Source: Sphingomonas populi (lineage in GTDB: Bacteria; Pseudomonadota; Alphaproteobacteria; Sphingomonadales; Sphingomonadaceae). From it: a DNA stretch of 64,000 nt. A program made the translations under genes and the position numbers. The notes below the pieces were generated by a model. That model worked only from the letters and a program-made list of their open reading frames with translations. It was not told the DNA's origin and made no database searches. Of this stretch, positions 6,058 to 15,711 are shown one piece after another; the stretch's first letter is position 1, and each line of letters begins with the position of its first letter. Location of the stretch: contig NZ_SGIS01000015.1 in assembly GCF_004208535.1 (NCBI RefSeq), positions 1 to 64,000 of the forward strand. The letters are read 5' to 3'.

Positions 6058-8934
6058 ATGGCGCTCTACCATTTCTCGGCAAAGATGATCTCGCGGGCCA
6101 ACGGCTCAAGTGCGCTGGCATCCGCAGCGTATCGCTCCGCATCGCGGCTCCACGATCAGCGCCTCGACCGCCACCACGACTTCTCGAACAAGGCCGGCGT
6201 CGTGCATTCAGAGGTGATGCTGCCGGACGGCGCGTCCGAGCATCTCGCCGACCGCGAAAAACTGTGGAACGCGGTCGAGGCGGCCGAGGTCAGGAAGGAC
6301 GCGCAACTCGCCCGTGAGATCGAGTTCGCGATCCCGCGCGAGCTGTCGCAGGAACAGGGCATCGAACTGGCCCGCGAGTTTGTCCGGCAAGAGTTTGTCA
6401 GTCGCGGCATGATCGCCGATCTCAACGTGCATTGGGATATCGGCGCGGACGGCGAACCCAAGCCGCACGCGCATATCATGCTCACCACCCGCAAGGTTGG
6501 CGAAGATGGGTTTGGCACCAAGAACCGCGACTGGAACCACACCGACCTTCTGGAGAAATGGCGCGAGCGCTGGGCCGAGCACGTCAACACGCGGCTAGCG
6601 GAGTTGGATATCGATGCACGGGTCGATCATCGCTCGTTGGCGGCGCAGGGCATCGATATCGAGCCGCAGCACAAGATCGGCCCAGCCGCATCGCGGATGG
6701 CCGAACAAGGTTTGGAGTCCGAGCGTCTCGCCGAGCACGTTGAGATTGCGCGCAACAATGGTGAGAAGCTGCTCGCCAACCCGGCGCTGGCGCTCGACGC
6801 GATCACACACGGGCAGGCGACCTTCACCACCCGAGACCTCGCGACGTTCGTGCATCGCCACAGTGATGGAAAAGAGCAGTTCGACCAAGTGATGGCGGCG
6901 GTTCGCGCCTCACCCGAACTGGTGAAACTGGGCAAGGACGGACGTGGTGAGGACCGCTTCACCAGCCGCGACATGATTGAGATCGAAGCGCGACTGGAGC
7001 GTGCGACAGTAAAGCTCGACGCCAGTCGTGGGCATGGCATGGACGAGCAACATCGCAAGTTGGCGCTTGCGCGTGCCGAAATGCATGGCCTGGTCCTGTC
7101 GAGCGAGCAGCGCAGCGCCTTCGATCATGTCACCAGCGGCAAGGATCTGGGCGTGGTCGTCGGCTATGCTGGCACCGGTAAATCGGCGATGCTTGGCGTT
7201 GCGCGAGAGGCATGGGAGAGCGCCGGCTACCACGTCCAAGGCCTGGCGCTATCCGGCATCGCCGCCGAGAATCTGGAAAACGGTTCCGGCATCGCCTCGC
7301 GTACGATCGCGAGCATGGAACATCAGTGGAAGCAGGGCCGCGACTTGCTGACCGAGAGATCGATCGTCGTCATCGACGAGGCCGGGATGATTGGCACCCG
7401 GCAGATGGAGCGGGTGCTTGCCGAAGCCGAGAAGCGCCACGCGAAGGTGGTGCTGGTCGGTGATCCAGAGCAGTTGCAGGCGATCGAAGCGGGTGCGGCG
7501 TTCCGTTCGGTCGTCGAGCGCCACGGCGCCACCGAGATCACCGACATCCGGCGGCAACGCGAAGACTGGCAGCGCTTGGCGACGCGACAGCTCGCGACCG
7601 AGCGGACCGGTGAAGCGCTATCGGCGTATCGACAGCATGATGCGATCCATGCCGCTGACACGCGCGAAGCGGCGCGTGCGGACCTGATCGAGCGCTGGGA
7701 TCGGAAGCGCCAGCAAGCGCCGGGCGACAGCCGGATCATTCTCACCCACACCAATGACGAAGTGGCAGCGCTCAACCAGGCCGCGCGTGGGCGGCTGCGC
7801 GCACGTGGCGAGCTCGGCGAGGATGTGACCTTGCAGGTCGAGAAAGGCGAGCGGCAGTTTGCCGCCGGTGAGCGGGTGATGTTCGGGCGCAACGAGCGTA
7901 GCCTGGGCGTGAAGAATGGCTCGCTCGGCCGTATCGAAAGCGTCAGCGCCACCCGTATGGCTGTGCTGCTCGACGACGGGCGATCGGTCGCGTTCGACCT
8001 CAAGGACTATGCGGCGGTCGATCACGGTTACGCTGCCACCGTGCACAAGTCGCAAGGGGTAACGCTCGACCGCGTGCATGTGCTGGCGACGCCGGGGCTC
8101 GACCGCCACGCAGCCTATGTCGCGCTGTCCCGACACCGAGATGGTGTCGATCTCCATTATGGCCGCGACGACTTTGCCGATCACGGCAGGCTGGTGGCGA
8201 CGCTGTCGCGCGAGCGGAGCAAGGACATGGCATCCGATTATGCCCCGGCCTTTGCGGCGCGGCGGCAGATCGTACTGCCGGCGCCGGCGCAGGAGCATCA
8301 GCTTGCTCCGAAGCGCGACATGTTTGCGGGGCTGAAGCTGCGGGTGCCGCCCGACCTTACTCCAGACCTGCTACCGACGCCCGATCCCGCGACCGCGCTG
8401 TCGCAGGCGGTGAAACGTCATGCTGTGATCGTCCGTGAGATGCGGCTCGCCCGTAGTATCGGGGCACCTTACACCGCAGAGCAACGGCAGACGTTAATCG
8501 CCAGCCGTGCGGCCCTCGACGCAATCCGGCCAAATGGGCGGATCGATCTGGAGACCGCGCTCGCGAAGAATCTGGGGCTGATCGAGGAGTCCGCGCAGGG
8601 CCGGACGACCGCGACAATCCGCGCCATGCAGATGGAAACCGAGCTTCGTGTTTCCGCTGAGGAGCGGGCCGACACGTTCGTGCAGCGCTGGCAGACGTTG
8701 GAGCGGCAGCGCGGATTGCTGATCTGCAAGTATGAAACAGCGTTCGCAAACGAAGTGGGCGACCGGATGATCGGCATGGCCAAGAGCCTCGAACGCGACC
8801 CACAGGTCGAGTCGATCCTGCGCAATCGCCGAGCACAGCTCGGGCTGCCCGAAGCAGATGTGCGCAGCATCGGTCAGGGTCTTGCGGACATGATCGGCAG
8901 AGGGCGGAGCAGGGGGCTCGGCATTGGGATGTGA
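6058..8934 (+). CDS. traA: Ti-type conjugative relaxase/helicase TraA
   Basis: This is a 958-aa protein that nicks oriT and unwinds the transferred strand. The N-terminal MobA/MobL relaxase domain (about 1..230) has the start MALYHFSAKMISR, a candidate nucleophile tyrosine at about 25 (AAYRSA) and the metal-binding PHAHIML (137, 139). A RecD/UvrD-like helicase domain follows (about 345..720), with Walker A GYAGTGKSA (369..377), Walker B VVIDEAGMIG and the late motif TVHKSQGVTLD. The C-terminal region ends GRGRSRGLGIGM. ATG 6058 is preferred over 6019 because the family conserved start is MALYHF and a GGAG lies upstream. It is divergent from traC/traD. No type IV secretion genes are in the window, so on this evidence alone the element is at least mobilizable. 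Confidence 0.92.
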   Translation: MALYHFSAKMISRANGSSALASAAYRSASRLHDQRLDRHHDFSNKAGVVHSEVMLPDGASEHLADREKLWNAVEAAEVRKDAQLAREIEFAIPRELSQEQGIELAREFVRQEFVSRGMIADLNVHWDIGADGEPKPHAHIMLTTRKVGEDGFGTKNRDWNHTDLLEKWRERWAEHVNTRLAELDIDARVDHRSLAAQGIDIEPQHKIGPAASRMAEQGLESERLAEHVEIARNNGEKLLANPALALDAITHGQATFTTRDLATFVHRHSDGKEQFDQVMAAVRASPELVKLGKDGRGEDRFTSRDMIEIEARLERATVKLDASRGHGMDEQHRKLALARAEMHGLVLSSEQRSAFDHVTSGKDLGVVVGYAGTGKSAMLGVAREAWESAGYHVQGLALSGIAAENLENGSGIASRTIASMEHQWKQGRDLLTERSIVVIDEAGMIGTRQMERVLAEAEKRHAKVVLVGDPEQLQAIEAGAAFRSVVERHGATEITDIRRQREDWQRLATRQLATERTGEALSAYRQHDAIHAADTREAARADLIERWDRKRQQAPGDSRIILTHTNDEVAALNQAARGRLRARGELGEDVTLQVEKGERQFAAGERVMFGRNERSLGVKNGSLGRIESVSATRMAVLLDDGRSVAFDLKDYAAVDHGYAATVHKSQGVTLDRVHVLATPGLDRHAAYVALSRHRDGVDLHYGRDDFADHGRLVATLSRERSKDMASDYAPAFAARRQIVLPAPAQEHQLAPKRDMFAGLKLRVPPDLTPDLLPTPDPATALSQAVKRHAVIVREMRLARSIGAPYTAEQRQTLIASRAALDAIRPNGRIDLETALAKNLGLIEESAQGRTTATIRAMQMETELRVSAEERADTFVQRWQTLERQRGLLICKYETAFANEVGDRMIGMAKSLERDPQVESILRNRRAQLGLPEADVRSIGQGLADMIGRGRSRGLGIGM

Positions 8935-9017
8935 GTAGCCATTCCGAAGAACGCCCTCCTTGCGGTCATGTCGGCATCCTCGATCTCATACCAAAAACGG
9001 AGGCATGTTAAGCAGCA

Positions 9018-9941
9018 TCACGCGCCGATGGTCGAGCCGGTTAAAAGATAGCGCCAAACATCGCGAAGCGCCCTCGATAACTGATAACCCTCACTGATCG
9101 AGAGAGGAGGATAGGGAAATGTGCCAAAGCGACTCTCGGGATGGAGCGCTTTGATCCGGTCTTCGTAAAACTCTTCGAAATATCGCATGCCTGAAGGCTC
9201 ATTTCCGAACGCATCTTCAATGAATGCTTGCGCATCGGGTGCCGTCGGGTTGTTGTTTCCCGAAGCTTTAAGATGACGGAGAGTCAGAGCGAAGGTCGCA
9301 TCGAGTGATACGAAGAGCGTGTACAAGCCTTCTGCTCGAAAGGTGGTGCCGTTAATAAGCATTTGTGAACGCAGATACGCGCCGAGCCCTCGAACAACCA
9401 GATGATCTTTCAAATCGATGGCATTGTAGATCTGCCGCTGGAGATCGAACGGTACTGGATCGGCTCGCAGTTGGTAAGATGGGCCGCCGACACACTCAGG
9501 CAGAGGGAGTATGACAACTCTCCGCTCCGCATCGCGGATATTCATCAGACTCGCGCGAAGTTCTGTTTCCAGTTCAAGTATGCCGGCGTTGTCCCATTCG
9601 CATTGCTGCCGAAATTCGAGGCTCGCATGCATGGGGAACGGTAGCATTAGCCCGGCATCATATCCGAGAGGTAGCGAAAGGGCTGCACAAAGTCGAAACT
9701 CTTCCGCCCGAGGATCATCGAAGTCCGTATAGAAGTCGTTAGGCTGATGATCATCATCGAAGTGACATGCCGTGAAGATTAAATCTCCGGCGTTCACGTA
9801 TGCTGCGTTTTGGAAATGCGAAGTTTCAGGCCAGTAAATTCCTGCCGGTGACATAGCGCGAACGATTGTGCCGCGGCTAATGCGTCGCTCTCCTAATGCG
9901 CTCGGCGGCAGTATGAAGCTGTGGGGTGAGCGTCCTTCCAT
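9018..9941 (-). CDS. Hypothetical protein, 307 aa
   Basis: I do not recognise this family. The frame is long, and its composition is less GC-rich than the traA neighbour, as is common for late-arriving cargo. The protein is acidic and aromatic-rich with no clear signal peptide or membrane segment. Clear local patterns are HFDDDHQPNDFYTDFDDPRA and LRSQMLING. The start may be ATG 9941 or ATG 9854 (278 aa, beginning MSPAGIYWPE); neither has a strong ribosome site. It faces traA tail-to-tail with an 83-base gap and stands alone. Confidence 0.6.
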   Translation of the reverse strand: MEGRSPHSFILPPSALGERRISRGTIVRAMSPAGIYWPETSHFQNAAYVNAGDLIFTACHFDDDHQPNDFYTDFDDPRAEEFRLCAALSLPLGYDAGLMLPFPMHASLEFRQQCEWDNAGILELETELRASLMNIRDAERRVVILPLPECVGGPSYQLRADPVPFDLQRQIYNAIDLKDHLVVRGLGAYLRSQMLINGTTFRAEGLYTLFVSLDATFALTLRHLKASGNNNPTAPDAQAFIEDAFGNEPSGMRYFEEFYEDRIKALHPESRFGTFPYPPLSISEGYQLSRALRDVWRYLLTGSTIGA

Positions 9942-10822
9942 CTTCTTCGGATAGTGCGTCAGCCGCCGTGATGCGACAAGCAGATATGCGAGGCTGGTCC
10001 GCTTCGCGCCTTAAAGTCGGTCGTTCCGCTTGAAACGATGCGTTCTCGGAAGCTGCCGTTCGTTCATCTGACTGCACGAGACGCAGCGAACGGCTGAGAC
10101 TGGGAACATAGCTGCCCCTCCCGGCATCAACAGCGAACGACGGCTTGCGGGGAAAACTGACGTTCGGGCGATAGCCTTAAGGTGGCTTCAAATGGTAAGC
10201 TCGATCGGCAGCCAATCTCGGACGAACGGAAGTTGAGCTTCAAATCGATCACTAGGCTGCTTCTAGATGTACGAGGGAGGATGCAGCGGTTCACAAATTC
10301 CGTAGAAATTGCTAGAGGTTGCCTGCCGATCTTCCTGATCATCGCAAAGCTCAACTGCTTCACCGGAATCGGGGCTTGTTGGCCCAGCACAAGCGATCAT
10401 ACTCGACCACACGCGTAGATCGGATATATTCGGTCAAAGTGGAAAAATCTGCCGGAGCTACTGATGACAAGGAATACCCGTCTGTCGTTGAACGCAAAGC
10501 AGACAGCAGCCTTGATCGAAAAGGCAACGCGCGAGGGAGATGGCGACGCACTGGCCATCGCGAGATTCCTGCATCACGAGGTGACGAATACCTCGCGGGT
10601 CAGACAGATATTCAGGCCACCTAGCTTGTGGCGAAAGCTGCTCGCTGCCGCCCTCGGATGTTAGGCTTCACATCACTAACGCCGATGGATGGCGAGAATG
10701 GGGGCAGGCGAACGGTAGCTGGAGGTTGTTCCTGAAATGTGGTTATGGCGCGGCCCCCTCTGAATCTGATCCAAGGTCATTGCTGCCTTATATTGCCCAA
10801 CGGGGTACCGCGCCTACAGCCG
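9942..10822. other. Low-information region before IS110
   Basis: About 880 bases with several short frames on both strands but no family I recognise. The base composition is lower in GC than the surroundings. One small frame (10464..10664) has a usable ribosome site and is listed separately. The rest looks like decayed or regulatory DNA. Confidence 0.4.
10464..10664 (+). CDS. Possible small hypothetical protein, 66 aa
   Basis: The frame starts with ATG after CCGGAGCTACTG, a plausible ribosome site. It encodes a basic protein with a helical first half (SLNAKQTAALIEKATREGD, then ALAIARFLHHEV) and a basic end. No family was recognised. It stands alone in a decayed stretch, so it may be real or chance. 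Confidence 0.25.
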   Translation: MTRNTRLSLNAKQTAALIEKATREGDGDALAIARFLHHEVTNTSRVRQIFRPPSLWRKLLAAALGC

Positions 10823-11935
10823 TCAGGCTGCAACTGGTAGAGGCTCGGGATCGCGAACCTCAGGAAAGGCTTCATACGAGCGACCGGTGCGCCACATGTT
10901 CAGCATGATGACGGCAAGTTTCCGGGCAACCGCAACTCGCGCCTTGGCAAACCCGATCGCCTCAGCCCGTTCCAATCCCCAGCGCCTCAGCGCCGTATCA
11001 TGCTTCTTGGCGACGGACAGCATCACCGTTGCGGCACTGACCAAGTGCACGCGCGTCATGGGATTGCCCGCTTTGGTGATGCCGCCGTTCCGCTTACTAT
11101 CGCCGCTCTCGAAAATCTTGGGTGTTAGACCGAGATACGCGGCGACATCGGTGGACCGGCGAAATCGAGTCGGGTCCTCAATCGCGGTGAAAAACGAGAC
11201 TGCCGTGATGCTGCTGACGCCAGGTATTTCGGTGAAACGCCGGCAAAGGTCATTGGACATTACGAAATCGTGGAGCTCACTCTCCAAATTCGCGATTTCG
11301 GTCCTGAGCTTCATGGAAAGCTCAAGGAGCGGTTTCATATGCTGAGTAAGATCATGGCCGGTTTCGGCCCTGACTTCCTCAATGGCCCGCTCGACATGGA
11401 ACCGGAAGCGGCTTGAGTTATGGCTCCGTTCCTTGATTCTAGTGCCATAAACCCGGAGCGTGGATTTTATCATCAGTTCTGTAGATACGCGCTGCCGGAC
11501 CATATTGTGCCGAGCCACTAATTTGGACCGCGTAGAGTAGCACTCGTTGCTCTTGATATGAACTTCAACGAGAAATCCGCGCCCCAAACGCGCGACTTCG
11601 GCTATTCCCCGCGCGTCATTCTTGTCGGTCTTGTTCTTCCTCAGTTCGAGAAAGCGCCGCACGGCAAATGTGTCGTAGGCGTTGGCGTCGTAACCGAATG
11701 CCCGGAGGCCCTTCACGACCTGAAGGCTTGTTGAGCAGGCTTCCATACCTATTGCGCGGACACCTTCGGGAAAGTGTTCGACAAGCAGGTTCCTGATTCT
11801 GGCAGCTTTCGTGGGAAGTTCCTGCTGAATGAGGACCTTGCCATTGTGATCGATTGCACATAGCGCGGTCGAAGCAACTCCCGTATCGAGTCCAATCCAG
11901 ATTTCTGGCTTCGTATTTTGCAATGCGGTCATCAA
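10823..11935 (-). mobile_element. IS110-family transposase (complete)
   Basis: This is a 370-aa transposase of the DEDD type. The N-terminal RuvC-like part starts WIGLDTGVASTALCAID (first catalytic Asp), with GMEACSTS (Glu) and KTDKNDARGIAE (the paired Asp residues). The C-terminal transposase-20 part has EIPGVSSITAVSFFTAI, TDVAAYLGLTPK and KAGNPMTRVHL with the conserved Ser/Gly region. The frame is intact and normal in length, so the element could still move. It is an IS110-type element, which normally lacks obvious terminal repeats and inserts with guidance from its own bridge RNA encoded at an element end; the flanks (about 10700..10822 and 11936..12050) are where that RNA would be sought. 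Its upstream flank abuts an IS5 remnant. Confidence 0.9.
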
Positions 11936-12117
11936 TGCTCCCTCTTTGGGCTATCCCTCACAGGCCGAGTGCGGAGTCCGCCGGGGCTCCAAAAATTACT
12001 TCGAGGTGATAGCCTTCTCCGCGACCGCGAAGGGTCGGGGGGTGGGCTGATGATACCTTTACCTTATCAAAGGGTTAACGACATCGTCGGGTGTGTGTTG
12101 TTGGATTGGGGGAAGAA

Positions 12118-12369
12118 ACACAAGGCCTTCGACAGCAACGCGCTTGTGGCCGAGTTGAACGATCGCGGTGCCAAGGTCGTCATCTCCCAGCATCCGGGCC
12201 GAGCGCAGAAGCTCAGGATCGACGCGGCCATCTACGCATGGCGGCATCTGATCGAAAACTTCTTCTGTAACCTCAAGGAGTTCAGCGTATCGCCATGCGC
12301 GGCTGCAAGACCGACCGGAGCTTCGAAGCCATGATCTACCTCGCTGCCGCAGTCATCCATTCACGATGA
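12118..12369 (+). pseudogene. IS5-family transposase, C-terminal remnant with frameshift
   Basis: The frame reads KAFDSNALVAELNDRGAKVV, then ISQHPGRAQ and WRHLIENFFCNLKEF, the C-terminal DDE region of IS5-family transposases (the E lies in LIENFF). After LKEF one base is missing at about 12289, and the next frame continues RIAMRGCKTDRSFEAMIYL and AAAVIHSR to TGA at 12367..12369. The N-terminal two thirds are gone. It is followed by GAATCCGCACAAGCCC, which looks like the right terminal repeat of the element, ending at about 12384. The copy is dead. Confidence 0.85.
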
Positions 12370-12509
12370 ATCCGCACAAGCCCTAGGAGGTCGATCTCGC
12401 TCTTGGTGCGCGCGCCGAACGCGGGCGTCAGATAGCCGTCCGCCAGATGCGCCGCGAAGGCGAGCGCTTTGGCCGGGTCCTTGAGCGCCGCTGGAATGTC
12501 ATAGGGCAT
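12336..12509 (-). pseudogene. N-terminal stub of an unknown gene, cut by the IS5 end
   Basis: From ATG 12509 the frame reads MPYDIPAALKDPAKALAFAA, then HLADGYLTPAFGARTKSEID and LL. It runs into IS5 terminal sequence at about 12384 and stops at TAG 12336. About 42 native residues remain; the rest of the 57 come from the IS. The start lies 24 bases after the metallo-beta-lactamase gene on the same strand, so this was the third gene of the PLD/MBL operon. I do not recognise the family from the stub. Confidence 0.6.
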
Positions 12510-12533
12510 GGCGCATCGACTCCGTGGTTCCGT

Positions 12534-13970
12534 TCAGCTTTGCACCACAGGCATCACGTCCGGGCAACTCGCCGCATGGCCCGACAGGACGGGAACCGGC
12601 GGGCCGGACCAGCCTACCGCGATCCCCTGCTCGTGCGTCGTCAGGTGCGATGCGGTCGCCAGCACCGGCTGGCCGGCGAGCCTCATCGCCGCCGGCGGCG
12701 GCGCCCAAGCGCCCTGCGGCCAGCCCGCGGAATTGTGCGCGGCGACAGCGGCGGCGGTCGGATGCGACACGCCCGTGCGGCCATGGGCATTGGCCGGCCC
12801 GAAGGAATAGAGCAGCCGCGCATAGCCCGGATGCGGGGAAGCGGGCGGGATGCTGGCCTTGCCCATGTCCGCGCCGTGGTGAGGCACCGCGACCGCGGTA
12901 AGATTGGCCGGCAAGGGGCCGGGCACGTAATTATAGGCGGCGTCGCCGGTGAGCAGCCAGCCGCTCTGCGTTCCATTGTCCTCCGCGATCAGCGCAAGCC
13001 CGGAGCCGTTGCGGTCGGTCCCCGTGCAGCGGCGCAGCTCGAAGGTCTGACCCGGGTTTCCCCAGACGAGCGGCGACAGCGCAGTGGGCACGATCAGTAT
13101 CCGGCCGCCGCCCTTCAATATGTCGTTGCCGAGCGCCTTGTGTACTTTGCTGATTGACTGGCGGGGCGCGACCCAGGTCATGGCGAGCAGGCGCTTGTCG
13201 ACCGTTGCTCCCGCCCAATGGTCCGCGTCCCAGTGCGACAGGATCACTGTCGGCGGCTCGTGCGTGCAGAAGCTTACCGTCGCCGGCATAGTCTTGGCGT
13301 TGCGGTACACCCCGCAGCCGACGTCGAAATAGCTGATCACATTGCCGCATTGGCAAACGAGCGCGGTTGCCGAGCCCTGGCCAATGTCGAACATGAGAAG
13401 CCGTTCGATCGGGCAGGCCACCCCGCCCAGGACCGCTTCCAACTCATCGCGGGTCGCGTCGGGCCAGTCTTCCATGCTGAACAGGCGCTCGAGCTTCACT
13501 GCAGGCGCGGCGGGGCGCGGCTTGTGCGACAGGCGGGCCGGCACCGCCGCCATGAATAGGCCGCCATAAACTTCGACCTCCTGGCCCTGCTCGGCATTGA
13601 GGCCGATCTCGAACCACTGGCCGTCCATGCCGAGCAGCTTCTCGGCGAGCGGGTCGTGGCGCCCCAGCGTGATGTCGATGCGGTACATCGGCAGCGCGTC
13701 GAACGGGTCGGGCCCATCGATGACGCGGTCGTCGGGCGGCGAGAATCGCGCCGCCCAGAAGCGGCTCAGCCGCGCCTCGGCCGCGGGATCGTCCTCCAGG
13801 CTCAGCATCTGCCCGCCCTCGAACCCCGGCCAGTCGGCATCCACCGCATCGAACGCGAAAAGAATCTTGCGGGCTTCTTCTGCATTGGGCGGCTCGACCT
13901 GGTCGAGTTTCGCATAGCTCCGCTTGGGAAAGTCGCGGCGGCCTTCGCCTGGGATGAAGAAGCGGTTCAC
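12534..13970 (-). CDS. ComEC-like metallo-beta-lactamase-fold hydrolase
   Basis: This is a 478-aa soluble protein. The first 185 residues are unassigned. The hydrolase domain (about 188..400) begins LLMFDIGQGSATAL, as in ComEC/Rec2-type MBL domains (usual D(V/I)GQG), and carries ILSHWDADHWAG (H246, D248, D250, H251). This is the HxDxDH version of the metal site, typical of the ComEC branch rather than the HxHxDH hydrolases. LLTGDAAY (third metal Asp) and AVPHHGAD follow. No membrane segments are present. It probably cleaves a phosphodiester or nucleotide substrate. It lies 43 bases downstream of the PLD gene and upstream of the truncated gene stub, in a probable three-gene operon. Confidence 0.8.
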   Translation of the reverse strand: MNRFFIPGEGRRDFPKRSYAKLDQVEPPNAEEARKILFAFDAVDADWPGFEGGQMLSLEDDPAAEARLSRFWAARFSPPDDRVIDGPDPFDALPMYRIDITLGRHDPLAEKLLGMDGQWFEIGLNAEQGQEVEVYGGLFMAAVPARLSHKPRPAAPAVKLERLFSMEDWPDATRDELEAVLGGVACPIERLLMFDIGQGSATALVCQCGNVISYFDVGCGVYRNAKTMPATVSFCTHEPPTVILSHWDADHWAGATVDKRLLAMTWVAPRQSISKVHKALGNDILKGGGRILIVPTALSPLVWGNPGQTFELRRCTGTDRNGSGLALIAEDNGTQSGWLLTGDAAYNYVPGPLPANLTAVAVPHHGADMGKASIPPASPHPGYARLLYSFGPANAHGRTGVSHPTAAAVAAHNSAGWPQGAWAPPPAAMRLAGQPVLATASHLTTHEQGIAVGWSGPPVPVLSGHAASCPDVMPVVQS

Positions 13971-14013
13971 CGCTCTTGCTCAGCGCAGGCGCGGCTGGCG
14001 GGCGAAACGCGCA

Positions 14014-15711
14014 TCACGGCCGCCAGAACGCCAGCATCCGCTTGGACTCGCCGACCTTGCGGCGGCGCTGCCAGTCGGGATCGCGCGACAGGAACTGGAA
14101 CGGATCACGGCCCTCGCGTTTCGACTCCTCGAGATAGGCGCGCCAGCGGTAATGGCTGTAGGTCTGCATCGCGTTGATCGCATAATGCATCGCGATCGTC
14201 GGCTGGCCGCGGATGACGATGAAATTCTCGTCGTTGTTGCCGCTCGCCGATTTCGAGAAATTGTGCGAGCCGGTGACGACGATAGGATCGTCGCCGAAGG
14301 GATCGATCACCAGCACCTTCGAATGGGTGATGGCGTTGCCGATATTGGCTTTGAAGTCGGCGGCAGTGCCTTCGACGGCCCACTCGCCGACCGACTGGCC
14401 AACCCCTGTGTCCTGCGCGGCGTCGAGGAAACATTCCTCCGGATTCTTCTTCAGCAGCTTGAAGGTCTCGGCGCCCGCGCCGGTGAACTGGGTCGCGACG
14501 CCCCGGACATAAAGGTCCTTCTCCTTCTGCATCTGGAGCAGCGTGTTGACCGGCTCGCTGCCCGGCTGGAACATCACGAAGAACACCCCTTGCTTCGCGC
14601 TCTTCACCAACGCGATCAGTTCGGCGATGTCGATCTCGCCGGTCAGCCGGCTGAACCAGCTGTCGACCGTCGCATTGCCGAGCGGAATGCCGCGCTTGGG
14701 CTTGTTGTTGGAGGCGAGGAGCTCAGGGCTTACCGTATCGCCGGACTTGGCCAGCAGCTGGAACTGCGCCTCGTACCGCTCCGCGATCCCGGCATTCTCG
14801 ATCATGATGCCGTTGTTGAGCTGGGTGCACAGGCCCGTGGGGGTCCAGTTGGTGCTCCCCGTCCAAGCCTTTTCCGGCGTGAACTTGGCGCCGGCACGCC
14901 GGCCGATCACCACGAACTTGTTATGGCCGAGGGCCGCCGGCGACAGGAAGCGGTCGTGGACGACGCACTTGGCGTCCTTCAGGCGCTTGCGGCCCTTGGC
15001 GTTCTGGTCGTCGCCTTTCTTGTCGACGCTGCCATTGGCCAGCACGACATGCGCGCGCTTGCCGATCGCGGCGAGCGCGTCGATCAGCTCGGCGTCGCCG
15101 AACTCGTAGAGCGCCGCGTGCAGCTCGAGCGCGGGATCGTCCTCGACCGCCTTCATCATCGCGAGCATGCATTCCCGCAGCGTGCCGCCCAGGAAGGCGC
15201 GCGCTTCGCGGTCGACGTTGGCGCTGACCACCACGGCGGTTTTCTTGAGCTCCGCCAGCGTGATGTGCTTGCGCTTCATGTAGCGCGCCATGAACTGCGA
15301 CAGGACATAGCCGCGGTTGAAATGGACGCTGACCCCGTCGCCGCAATCGGCGCTGAGCGTCAGCATCGGCGACCAGTCGCTGGCCGGGCCGTCATGCAGC
15401 TTGCCGTCGTCGCCGAGCACCCGGGCCACGATCCGGTAGGCGATCTCGTCGCCGAGATCGGCGGCATGATCGGTCCAGTCATACCGCTGGAACGGCCAGA
15501 TCTGCGACGAGCGCTGCACCAGCTGCTCGCCTTGGGCGTCCGCTTCGGTGTCGTCCTCATAGCCCACGCGGTTGGAGAGCCAAGTGGGCTCGCCGTGCCC
15601 GCGCCGGCACTGGATCGCGAATCCGAGGCAGCCGGGAATGTCCTCGTCATGGTTCCAGACGAGGTGGACGTCGTCCGCGTTCGAGCAAACCTTGAGCCTG
15701 ATGTCAGCCAT
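14014..15711 (-). CDS. Phospholipase D-like (two HKD motifs) protein
   Basis: This is a 565-aa protein with two PLD repeats. The first has GHNKFVVIG (H263, K265; the expected Asp is Gly) followed by TGSTNWTPTG. The second is intact: THSKVLVID (H463, K465, D470) with GSHNFSKSA (481..489). The N-terminal 130 residues look like a beta-rich accessory domain. Bacterial proteins of this type act as nucleases or phospholipases, and the pair of half-sites forms one active centre. It is the first gene of the minus-strand operon with the MBL-fold protein, and it is divergent from the CBASS-like pair. ATG 15711 is followed directly by conserved beta-strand sequence. No signal peptide is visible. Confidence 0.85.
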   Translation of the reverse strand: MADIRLKVCSNADDVHLVWNHDEDIPGCLGFAIQCRRGHGEPTWLSNRVGYEDDTEADAQGEQLVQRSSQIWPFQRYDWTDHAADLGDEIAYRIVARVLGDDGKLHDGPASDWSPMLTLSADCGDGVSVHFNRGYVLSQFMARYMKRKHITLAELKKTAVVVSANVDREARAFLGGTLRECMLAMMKAVEDDPALELHAALYEFGDAELIDALAAIGKRAHVVLANGSVDKKGDDQNAKGRKRLKDAKCVVHDRFLSPAALGHNKFVVIGRRAGAKFTPEKAWTGSTNWTPTGLCTQLNNGIMIENAGIAERYEAQFQLLAKSGDTVSPELLASNNKPKRGIPLGNATVDSWFSRLTGEIDIAELIALVKSAKQGVFFVMFQPGSEPVNTLLQMQKEKDLYVRGVATQFTGAGAETFKLLKKNPEECFLDAAQDTGVGQSVGEWAVEGTAADFKANIGNAITHSKVLVIDPFGDDPIVVTGSHNFSKSASGNNDENFIVIRGQPTIAMHYAINAMQTYSHYRWRAYLEESKREGRDPFQFLSRDPDWQRRRKVGESKRMLAFWRP

